Of a DNA stretch of 64,000 bases, positions 35,629 to 43,275 are shown one piece after another. The number at the start of each line of letters is the position of its first letter. Within the stretch, counting starts at the first letter, position 1. Source of the DNA: Halospina sp040196175. GTDB taxonomy: Bacteria > Pseudomonadota > Gammaproteobacteria > Pseudomonadales > Oleiphilaceae. A program made the position numbers and the translations under genes. The stretch spans positions 558,001 to 622,000 of the forward strand of contig NZ_JBEFNF010000001.1 in NCBI RefSeq assembly GCF_040196175.1, read 5' to 3'. Under the pieces are notes generated by a model that was not told where the DNA came from, ran no database searches, and saw only the letters and a list, made by a program, of their open reading frames with translations.

Positions 35629-36721
35629 TACCTGCCTCCACGCGGTATTCGTCGATGTACAGTGTCAGCCACTGCTCCGGAAAACTGACGTAGGCTTTTT
35701 TCTGGGGAACGCGCTGGTCTTCGTGCAGGCGGGCCCGCATCAGAGAATCACCGAAATAGAACGACATGATGCGGTAGGTACCCAAGTCCTCCATGTCTTT
35801 AATCTGGACCTCGAAGGCTTCCTCGTTCCTGTCATCCCAGACATGCACGAACTCGGGGCGAATGCCCACTTTGATGTTGTCGGATTCAGAGGCTTTGGCG
35901 ATGGCGTGCTGATGATTACTGATGGGGATGTCGATGTCACCGTACTGTGCGCCACTGTTATTAATGGTCACGTCCAGGAAATTCATACCCGGACTACCGA
36001 TAAAGAAGCCAACAAAAGTGTGGGCTGGGCGTTCGAACAGTTCCCGCGGGGAGCCAAATTGCACCATCTTGCCCTCATACATCACCGCAATTTTTTCAGC
36101 GAAGGTCGAGGCCTCAAGCTGGTCGTGAGTGACGTAGATCATGGTGATATTGAACTGCTCGTGGATCTGCTTGAGCTTGCGCCGTAACTTCCATTTCAGC
36201 TGCGGGTCAATCACGGTCAGCGGTTCGTCAAACAGGATGGCGGAGACGTCATCCCGGACCAGGCCGCGACCCATGGAGACTTTCTGTTTCTCGTCGGCGT
36301 TCAGGTTCTTGGCTTTCCGCTTGAGCACCGGGGTCAGTTCAAGGATATCCGCGACTTCGTGCACCCGTGGCGCAATCTTGTGCTCCGGGGTTTTGATGTT
36401 ACGCAGGGGGAAGGCAAGATTCTCAAACACCGTCATGGTGTCGTAGATCACAGGGAACTGGAAAACCTGGGCGATATTGCGTTCTTCCGGAGAAAGATCA
36501 TTCACGATGCGGGAATCGAAGATCACATCCCCTTCCGACGGCTGCAGCAGGCCCGAAATGATATTGAGCATGGTGGACTTGCCGCATCCGGACGGGCCCA
36601 GCAACGCATAGGCGCCTCCCTGGTGCCAGACATGATCCATTTTGCGGATCGCGTAATCCTCTGGAGAAGCGGGATTGGTTGCGTAGGTATGAGCCAGTGA
36701 GCTCAGTGTAATTTCAGCCAT
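35621..36721 (-). CDS. glpT: Glycerol ABC-transporter ATPase with a degenerate signature motif
   Basis: From ATG 36721 the protein has 366 residues: an ABC domain, then a C-terminal regulatory (TOBE-like) domain as in MalK. Walker A is GPSGCGKST and Walker B is AILFDEP. The signature motif, normally LSGGQ, reads NADEKQKVS, as I recall for other GlpT proteins (L-x-A-D-x-K-Q-K). The D-loop TVID is also altered. With GlpS it would form a heterodimer with one canonical and one altered ATP site. The upstream open extension to 36775 overlaps glpS and is not used. Confidence 0.86.
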   Translation of the reverse strand: MAEITLSSLAHTYATNPASPEDYAIRKMDHVWHQGGAYALLGPSGCGKSTMLNIISGLLQPSEGDVIFDSRIVNDLSPEERNIAQVFQFPVIYDTMTVFENLAFPLRNIKTPEHKIAPRVHEVADILELTPVLKRKAKNLNADEKQKVSMGRGLVRDDVSAILFDEPLTVIDPQLKWKLRRKLKQIHEQFNITMIYVTHDQLEASTFAEKIAVMYEGKMVQFGSPRELFERPAHTFVGFFIGSPGMNFLDVTINNSGAQYGDIDIPISNHQHAIAKASESDNIKVGIRPEFVHVWDDRNEEAFEVQIKDMEDLGTYRIMSFYFGDSLMRARLHEDQRVPQKKAYVSFPEQWLTLYIDEYRVEAGNE

Positions 36722-36722
36722 G

Positions 36723-37811
36723 TCAAACGCCTCCCATACGTGTTGGCACATGAACGGCGGAACCATCCATGTCAAAGGCGTATATCTTGTGGGTCGGGAA
36801 ATACACCTTGATCTGTTCGTCTACGTCGTACTCGTGGACGCCGGAAAGGTGGAGGACGAGTTCAAGTTTGTCGCTTCGCACGTGCAGGAAGGTTTCCGAG
36901 CCACTGATCTCCGCGAGGTCCACGTTCATCGGGAGTTCCAGGTCATCGTCAGCGTGTGGCACCAGACCGATGTGAGAGGCCCTGACGCCGAACTGGTAGC
37001 GGCCCGGAGTCAACGATTGCAGGTCCGCATTAAGCTTGAAATGGACTGTCTCGTCGAAGGTTACTTCAGATTCCGTTACCAGGCCTGGGACCACGTTGAT
37101 CGGAGGTTCTGAGAACATCTCAGCGGTCAGGATATCCTTCGGCTGGTGATAGACCTCCGGAGTACGGCCGTATTGAAGAAGCCTGCCTTCATGCAATACG
37201 GCTGTGTTACCGCCCAGCGCGAGGGCCTCATTCGGCTCGGTTGTGGCGTAGACGGCAATGCAGTTCTTGGTCTTGAACAGCTCGCGGAGTTCCTCGCGGA
37301 ATTCCTCACGCAGTTTGTAATCCAGGTTCACGAGTGGTTCATCAAACAGGATCAGGTCGGCATCCTTGACCAAAGCGCGCGCCATGGCGGTACGTTGCTG
37401 CTGTCCGCCGGACAGCTCCAGCGGATACCGGTTGAGCATGCTTTCAAGGTGCAGCATCTTCGCGGTTTCCCGGACCCGTTCATCGATAACCTTTTTGGAC
37501 ATCCTGGCAAGCCGCAGGGGAGAGGCGATGTTGTCGTAGACGGTGTGGGCGGGATAATTGATGAACTGTTGATAGACCATGGACAGGTTGCGGTCCCTGA
37601 CGGAAACACCCGTAACATCGACGCCGTTCATCAGTATCCGGCCCCTGGTTGGCTTCTCGAGGCCGGCCATCAGTCGCATCAACGTCGTTTTTCCCGCCAG
37701 TGTCCTGCCGAGCAGAACGTTGAACGAACCAGGTTCCAGAGTCAGGTCGACATCTGATATCCAGGCCTCGCCGTCAACCGTCTTGCTGACGTTTTCAAGG
37801 GTTAGAGACAT
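36723..37811 (-). CDS. glpS: Glycerol ABC-transporter ATPase
   Basis: First gene of the transporter operon, 362 residues from ATG 37811. Walker A is GRTLAGKTT, signature LSGGQQQRTAMARAL, Walker B LILFDEPLVNLD, so this subunit has a normal signature. The C-terminal part is a TOBE-like regulatory domain. AGGAAA lies before the start. Transcription probably begins from the sigma-54 promoter at 37878-37895. Confidence 0.87.
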   Translation of the reverse strand: MSLTLENVSKTVDGEAWISDVDLTLEPGSFNVLLGRTLAGKTTLMRLMAGLEKPTRGRILMNGVDVTGVSVRDRNLSMVYQQFINYPAHTVYDNIASPLRLARMSKKVIDERVRETAKMLHLESMLNRYPLELSGGQQQRTAMARALVKDADLILFDEPLVNLDYKLREEFREELRELFKTKNCIAVYATTEPNEALALGGNTAVLHEGRLLQYGRTPEVYHQPKDILTAEMFSEPPINVVPGLVTESEVTFDETVHFKLNADLQSLTPGRYQFGVRASHIGLVPHADDDLELPMNVDLAEISGSETFLHVRSDKLELVLHLSGVHEYDVDEQIKVYFPTHKIYAFDMDGSAVHVPTRMGGV

Positions 37812-37877
37812 TGTTGTTTTCCTGCTTGTTGTTGTATGCGCACTTGCTTGACGCCGTGCAAAGCGCTTCGAGAGATC

Positions 37878-37895
37878 ATACAAGTGCGGTGCCAA
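37878..37895 (-). promoter_or_regulatory. Sigma-54 promoter (-24/-12) of the glpSTPQV operon
   Basis: Read on the minus strand: TTGGCAC, five bases, TTGT. This fits the consensus TTGGCAC-N5-TTGC(A/T) with a single change in the -12 box (TTGT for TTGC). It lies 67 bases before the glpS start, and a sigma-54 activator gene is transcribed divergently from the same region. Spacing and context make it convincing. Confidence 0.75.
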
Positions 37896-37896
37896 C

Positions 37897-37910
37897 TTTT
37901 TTCGAAAACG
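37897..37910. promoter_or_regulatory. Candidate GlpR operator next to the glpS promoter
   Basis: TTTTTTCGAAAACG, identical over 14 bases to 16276-16289 in the glpK/glpR control region and containing the palindrome TTTTCGAAAA. It lies directly upstream of the -24 element, where a bound repressor could block the polymerase or activator contact. Confidence 0.5.
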
Positions 37911-37965
37911 CGCATAATTAAATAAATTACTGAGTTAAAAGAATAAAACATTATTTTTTGAGCCT

Positions 37966-38079
37966 TTGGGGTGCTTTTGGGGTGAATTGGGGTGTTCGTT
38001 AATGTTCATTTTTGTGTAAAATTAACGTTCACGAACTGTTCATAAAGTGTTCAGTATGATGTTCAGAAGCGTGTTAACA
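37966..38079. repeat. Helically phased array of short direct repeats (probable activator-binding sites)
   Basis: Three copies of TTGGGGTG start at 37966, 37977 and 37987. They are followed by TGTTC(A/G)-type units at 37993, 38003, 38026 (CGTTCA), 38037, 38048 and 38060, and the palindrome TGTTAACA at 38072. Successive units are 10-12 bases apart (23, two turns, in one gap), so all face one side of the helix. The array lies 70-184 bases upstream of the glpS -24 box, the usual distance for sigma-54 activator sites, and in the leader of the activator's own gene. Confidence 0.6.
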
Positions 38080-38192
38080 ATGGTTTTAAGACGGGATTGC
38101 AGAGACAGGATTGGTCGTTGACACCTTCATGGAAAGGGCGAAAATGTCTGAAGTGGTGCTTTAATAAAAAGACCAATAAGAGGTAGAGGTCA

Positions 38193-40166
38193 TTGGCACA
38201 GGACAAGAACAATAACCTGGCCGAAGAACCTGTCGCGGATCCGGCTGCGAATGCCAGCCAGACGCATCAGGAGGTCATTGAGAACTCATGGTACAGGTGC
38301 GAAAGCTATGGGTTGGTACATGGTGCCGAGCCAGATTTCGGTGATGCGCGTCAAGGCGACGTCAGTGCACTTGTGGATCAGCACCATGAACTGATGTACA
38401 CCACTGAAAACGAGGTGTTGCCTTATTATGAGAATATCCTCTGCAACTCATCCTGTCTGATCGTTCTGGCGGATAATCAGGGACATGTGCTCAATACCTG
38501 GGGAGCCTCACAGTTTCGGGGCAATAGAGAGCATGGCCTGGTCCCCGGTCACCAGTGGCGTGAAAAAGGAGTAGGCACGAATGCGATTGGAACTGCCCTG
38601 GCTACAGGGCAAGCGATTCAGGTCAACCGGGATGAACACTTTTTGCGTGCCAACCGCTACATGGTGGGGTCGGCGTCGCCAATCTACGATATCAAGAAAG
38701 AGATGATAGGGGTTCTTGATATTTCCTCCGACGCTTATCTGCCGCACGATCACACTCTTGGTATGGTCAAGCTGATGTCTTTGAGTGTGGAAAACCAGCT
38801 GATTAATGCGGCTTTCCAGCAGGACCATTACATCATTACCTTCAGCACTAATATCAGTGGCCTGGACAGCCATTGGGCCGGCCTTTTAGTTCTGGATGAT
38901 CAGGGTATTGTGGTATCCGTTAATCGGCGTGCCTGGGTGTTGTTGGCGCATGACATTGCACTCATGAATATTGAACAGATATTTGGCTTGAAATTCCATG
39001 AGCTGCGTCAACAGCCTTCTAATGCGCCCCTCACACTCAGGGTTTTTGAGCGTTATCGAATGTGGGTGCGTGTTCAGCCGCCTTTGACCCCAACACTAAA
39101 AATCACAGATTTTCGTGTTAAATATCAAACGCCTGAGCGAGACACAGCAGGATCAGAACCGCTCGTCGCCAGTGATGACTTACCCGATGATGTCGTGCCA
39201 TTCGAGGAATTGGAGCTTGGTGATCCAAAAGTACGGGAAGTGCTAAGTCAGGCCCAAAAAATCATTGAGAAAGACATACCTATCCTTATTCATGGTGAAA
39301 CAGGCGCTGGCAAAGAAATCATGGTGCGCTCCCTGCATTTTCACAGCAGTAGGAGGAGAAATACGCTGGTCGCTGTGAACTGTGCGTCAATACCCACAGA
39401 GCTGGTTGAATCCGAGTTATTCGGTTACGAAAAAGGCGCGTTTACTGGAGCCAACAGTAAGGGAGCCGTGGGACTGATCCGCCGAGCTAATGGAGGCACG
39501 CTGTTTCTTGATGAAATTGGCGAAATGCCGTTCCATGTTCAGGCTCGGTTGCTACGAGTGCTACAGGAACGTGTTGTTGTGCCTCTAGGTTCAAGTGAAG
39601 CTTTCCCTGTTGACATCCGGCTCGTATCCGCTTCGAATCGCAACCTCAAGATGGAGGCGGACGAAGGGGCGTTTCGCCAGGATCTTTACTATCGTGTTTC
39701 CGGCCTGAATATCGAGGTGCCGGCATTACGGCATCGCGAGGATAAATCGGCGCTCATCAAGTATGTGTACAACCGGTTGCAAGAGAATGAGGGCCGGATT
39801 CCTATGAGTTCTGCAGTCGAGTCTCTTCTGATCAGGCATCCTTGGCCGGGTAACATGCGACAACTGACAAATGTGTTGAAGATAGCGCACGCCATGGCTG
39901 ATGGCGGAACCATGGAGCCGGAGCATTTGCCAGCGGATTTTTATGATGACCTCAATAAAGTGATGGAGGTACCGCCTGAAGCTGTGCCTAGCGCGGTTAA
40001 CCTGGCGGATTCAATTGCGCCTAGAGAATCAGCGGAAACTATAGAGCATCGGATTCAGAAGCTCTATCGGCAGGTAGGTGGTAATGTCAGCCAAACCGCG
40101 CGACTTGCGGGCGTCAGTCGTAATACGGTGTATAAGTACGTTCGTAAAAGTTTGTTAGAGGAATGA
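38193..40166 (+). CDS. AcoR-type sigma-54-dependent transcriptional activator
   Basis: A 657-residue enhancer-binding protein. N-terminal GAF-type sensor with the AcoR hallmark WREKGVGTNAIGTALATGQ (122-140); a second sensory segment about 215-310; AAA+ domain with Walker A GETGAGKE (368-375), the sigma-54-contacting GAFTGA (415-420) and GGTLFLDEIGE (434-444); C-terminal Fis-type helix-turn-helix NVSQTARLAGVSRNTVYKYV. The start is TTG with AGAGGT five bases before it, implying weak translation. The gene is divergent from glpSTPQV, so glycerol or a catabolite is the likely signal. AcoR relatives in other bacteria respond to acetoin or alcohols. Confidence 0.9.
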   Translation: MAQDKNNNLAEEPVADPAANASQTHQEVIENSWYRCESYGLVHGAEPDFGDARQGDVSALVDQHHELMYTTENEVLPYYENILCNSSCLIVLADNQGHVLNTWGASQFRGNREHGLVPGHQWREKGVGTNAIGTALATGQAIQVNRDEHFLRANRYMVGSASPIYDIKKEMIGVLDISSDAYLPHDHTLGMVKLMSLSVENQLINAAFQQDHYIITFSTNISGLDSHWAGLLVLDDQGIVVSVNRRAWVLLAHDIALMNIEQIFGLKFHELRQQPSNAPLTLRVFERYRMWVRVQPPLTPTLKITDFRVKYQTPERDTAGSEPLVASDDLPDDVVPFEELELGDPKVREVLSQAQKIIEKDIPILIHGETGAGKEIMVRSLHFHSSRRRNTLVAVNCASIPTELVESELFGYEKGAFTGANSKGAVGLIRRANGGTLFLDEIGEMPFHVQARLLRVLQERVVVPLGSSEAFPVDIRLVSASNRNLKMEADEGAFRQDLYYRVSGLNIEVPALRHREDKSALIKYVYNRLQENEGRIPMSSAVESLLIRHPWPGNMRQLTNVLKIAHAMADGGTMEPEHLPADFYDDLNKVMEVPPEAVPSAVNLADSIAPRESAETIEHRIQKLYRQVGGNVSQTARLAGVSRNTVYKYVRKSLLEE

Positions 40167-40342
40167 CTTACCCACGGCTGAACCAGTCTATCCTTTTAAA
40201 TCTAGAATAGTACTTCAATTTCTTCAAGGAGATCGAGTTGCGGTGCGGTGTTTAGTACCATTATTCAAAATTGCTGAGACCACATGTTAGCGATTTCGGT
40301 GTCAGTAGGGCGTTGCATGAACCCCTGTCCAATTGATCCAGC

Positions 40343-41242
40343 ATGAAAGAGGCCCGGCGGGGTAGTATCGTTGTCGTTCTTGTTGGCTGCCTCTGGGGTA
40401 CCTACTGGTTTCCTCTGCGCCAGATCAACGAAGCAGCATCGCTTGGTACGTGGGCAACGGTCTGTGCGCTGTTCGCTGCCTGTGTGCTGCTGAGCCCCTG
40501 GGTCATAGCCTCGCGTCACCGCATCCGCTCTGTGGGGATCGGCACGCTTATGGTCACTGGGTCCGGGGGTGGCGCGTTTGTCCTGTACTCGAACGGACTT
40601 CTTTACGGTCAGGTGGCTGTCGTCATCCTTCTTTTTTACCTGACTCCGATCTGGAGCACCCTGATTGGCCGGATCTGGTTTGGGTGGCCGATTACACCAT
40701 GGCGCATGGGAGCCATTGCGTTAGGGATCATTGGGATTGCGCTGGTCATGGGGCCAGCTAACGGTGGTATGCCGCTGCCCAGTGGCATCGGTGACTGGAT
40801 GGCGTTGATCTCCGGCGTTGTCTGGGCAATCTCATCGACCGGAATCCGGACCCAGCCGGGCTTGAACGCTGTTGAGTCCAACTTCGTGTTCTGCCTGGGT
40901 GGGCTTGCCACGGCGCTCCTCTTGGCATTGACCCTTGATGGCATGAGCGTGCCTGGTGTCAGCCTTGGAAACCTCGCCGAGGTTGCGGCCTGGTCCCTGT
41001 TTCTTGGTGGGAGTTGGTGGGCGGTGGCGCTGACCGCCTTCCTCTGGAGTGCGCAGCGGATAGAGCCCGCACGCGTGGGGATTCTGCTAATGGGGGAAGT
41101 GGTGGTGGGTATGCTGTCGGCGGTTCTGGTTGCCGGAGAACCCTTGGGAGTTTGGATGGCTTTGGGCGCTGTCATGGTGATGGCAGCGGCTGTGATCGAG
41201 ACCTGGCCCCGTGAAGTCACAGCTCATACGGTTTCGGAGTAA
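40343..41242 (+). CDS. EamA/DMT-family permease
   Basis: A 299-residue transporter with ten predicted helices and two EamA repeats; VVLVGCLWGTYWFPLRQIN opens the first, WMALISGVVWAISSTGIRT the second. Substrate unknown. The tail is paralogous to the fragment at 1-93 in the same direction about 41 kb away. The ribosome site is weak. The 176 bases between the activator gene and this start show nothing else. Confidence 0.88.
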   Translation: MKEARRGSIVVVLVGCLWGTYWFPLRQINEAASLGTWATVCALFAACVLLSPWVIASRHRIRSVGIGTLMVTGSGGGAFVLYSNGLLYGQVAVVILLFYLTPIWSTLIGRIWFGWPITPWRMGAIALGIIGIALVMGPANGGMPLPSGIGDWMALISGVVWAISSTGIRTQPGLNAVESNFVFCLGGLATALLLALTLDGMSVPGVSLGNLAEVAAWSLFLGGSWWAVALTAFLWSAQRIEPARVGILLMGEVVVGMLSAVLVAGEPLGVWMALGAVMVMAAAVIETWPREVTAHTVSE

Positions 41243-41284
41243 GGTGCATGAATCCGGCAGGAATTCTTTTAGAGTCGTTGCCGA

Positions 41285-43252
41285 TCATGAGCTTTCTGTA
41301 AGCGTTGGCGCAATAAGCGGTATTGTCACAATAAAGCAGCTACCCTGATCCGGCGCGCCTTGCACTTCAATATGGCCACCGAGAATACCCGTCACCAAAT
41401 TGAAGGTTATGTGCAATCCCAGCCCCGAGCCCCCTTGGCCGAGTCGGGTGGTGTAGAACGGATCAAAGATGGATTTTTGACGGTCAACGGGAATACCGTT
41501 GCCATCGTCAGCAACCTGCAATGTAACGGACTGCCCCTCAGTGTCGGTGCTGGCCCTTATGCTGATGCAGCCTTCGTTGCGGCCGGCAAAAGCATGCAGT
41601 AATGCGTTGTTAATAAGGTTGATCAACACCTGCGACAATGATCCCGGAAAGCTATCAAGAGTGACCGCCTTTGGGATATTGGTTTCAAGCTGATAGGGGG
41701 ATCGCTGAAGAGTGGGCCGCAGTGAAAGACTTACCTCGTTCATCAATGCCTCAAGATCGAATTCGCGCCGATGTGAGCTGGCCTGATCGACTGCCAGCTG
41801 CTTGAAGGCACCGATCAACTCTGAGGCACGGGTCATATTGCGCTCAATGATCTGCGCGCCTTCATCTACGTCGGCCATAAATTCATCAAGGTCGCGGCGG
41901 GTAATATTTTGCTCGAGCTTGCGTGAGAAACTGCGGTTGGCATCGGTAATGGCCGTTGACGCCATCTTGGCATTACCAATTGGCGTGTTCAGTTCGTGCG
42001 CGATCCCGGAAACCAGTGATCCCAGTGATGACAGTTTCTCACTCTGCACCAATTCATCCTTAACATCTTCCAGGTGCTGAAGCAGCGACTTGAGCTTATC
42101 GCCATAGGCATTGACCGCCTGACGCAGCTCACCAACCTCGTTTATGGTGCCCACATGCAGCGCCTCAGTGGTTTCGCCATCAACCAGCTCGCGGATCTGA
42201 TGAGTGGTCTGCTGGACTTTATGCAGTAGATTGCGTGCAATAACCGCCGCGACAACCCCAACCCCCAAGAGCAACGCACCGATTGCCGCCATCAGGAAAA
42301 GGCCCATACTGTCAGCGGCTGCGGTCATTCGGCTTTGAGGTACAGCCAGGCCGATTACCCAACCCGTCTGCTGATGCTTGATGAGATCGGCGTAGGCCGC
42401 CTCCCCAAAAACACCATCGCGCTTGATCTCAACCAAAGTGGCATCCTCAAGATCCTTAGCGGCCTCTAGAGTGTTGCGTAGCCAGGGTAGCTTCCGGGCC
42501 ATCTGATCAACCGTCATCAGTGACGGAGCGCGCTGGCCACGGGGGAGAGCTGCTTTTGGTGAGCTGACGACGTGCCCGCTCGAGTCGATGGCGAAGGCGT
42601 AACCGTCATTCTCTTCTCCGTATCGAGTCAGAATATCGGAGATGCCCTCCAGTCGCATATCAACCGTGGCTACGCCTGCAAAGCGGCCACCCTCGCGTAT
42701 CGGTATCGTGCAGGTCACCATAGGCGTGCGGGTGAAAGGGTCTATATAGGCTTCTGACCAGGCGCAGCGGTCAGCGGGAGCGCCTTCACCGGCCTTGTAC
42801 CAGGCTTTTGTGTGGTAGCCGGAACCCTCGGGATCGTTGTAATCATCTACGTATTCCAGGCCTTGCTCGGATCGGCCCCAGAAGAAGCTGCGCCGCGTTA
42901 CGCCTTTTTCGAAGGCATTTGGCTCGGGCCAGATTCCGCCGCCGGCAATGGTTGGATCACCATGATTATCCAGAATCGGGGGGAACGTCTTTTTAAACAA
43001 CGCTTCGTTTTTAGGGAGTTTGGCAGCTGTCTGCGCCATGGTACTGGTAAGGAGCTCAATCTGGCCCAGTTTGGCGTCTAGAAGATCCCTGAGCCCCTTT
43101 TGATTGATGGTGATCTGTTTCTTCTGCTGTTCGATCAGGTTGGGTTTTATCTGCCACTCGATGACCGCAAAAATGGTCAGCAGCGCCATGATCAGCACTA
43201 AGGCGAATCCAAGATTGATTTGGTGGCGGATCATCAGGGCAGGTCGAATCAT
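41285..43252 (-). CDS. Sensor histidine kinase with periplasmic Cache-type sensor
   Basis: A 655-residue kinase. TM1 at about 12-32, periplasmic region to about 315 with Cache-like features (RSFFWGRSEQGLEYVDDYNDP, FTRTPMVTCTIPIREGGRFAGVATVDM), TM2 about 316-342, HAMP-like linker, then a HisKA box in GIAHELNTPIGNAKMAS with the phospho-accepting His, N box LINLINNALLHAF, G boxes GNGIPVDRQK and GSGLGLHITFNL. It starts 23 bases after the REC-GGDEF-EAL gene, which is its likely output partner. An internal ATG six codons in is an alternative start. Confidence 0.9.
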   Translation of the reverse strand: MIRPALMIRHQINLGFALVLIMALLTIFAVIEWQIKPNLIEQQKKQITINQKGLRDLLDAKLGQIELLTSTMAQTAAKLPKNEALFKKTFPPILDNHGDPTIAGGGIWPEPNAFEKGVTRRSFFWGRSEQGLEYVDDYNDPEGSGYHTKAWYKAGEGAPADRCAWSEAYIDPFTRTPMVTCTIPIREGGRFAGVATVDMRLEGISDILTRYGEENDGYAFAIDSSGHVVSSPKAALPRGQRAPSLMTVDQMARKLPWLRNTLEAAKDLEDATLVEIKRDGVFGEAAYADLIKHQQTGWVIGLAVPQSRMTAAADSMGLFLMAAIGALLLGVGVVAAVIARNLLHKVQQTTHQIRELVDGETTEALHVGTINEVGELRQAVNAYGDKLKSLLQHLEDVKDELVQSEKLSSLGSLVSGIAHELNTPIGNAKMASTAITDANRSFSRKLEQNITRRDLDEFMADVDEGAQIIERNMTRASELIGAFKQLAVDQASSHRREFDLEALMNEVSLSLRPTLQRSPYQLETNIPKAVTLDSFPGSLSQVLINLINNALLHAFAGRNEGCISIRASTDTEGQSVTLQVADDGNGIPVDRQKSIFDPFYTTRLGQGGSGLGLHITFNLVTGILGGHIEVQGAPDQGSCFIVTIPLIAPTLTESS

Positions 43253-43275
43253 GGTAATCCTAACCCCTCGGCCTT

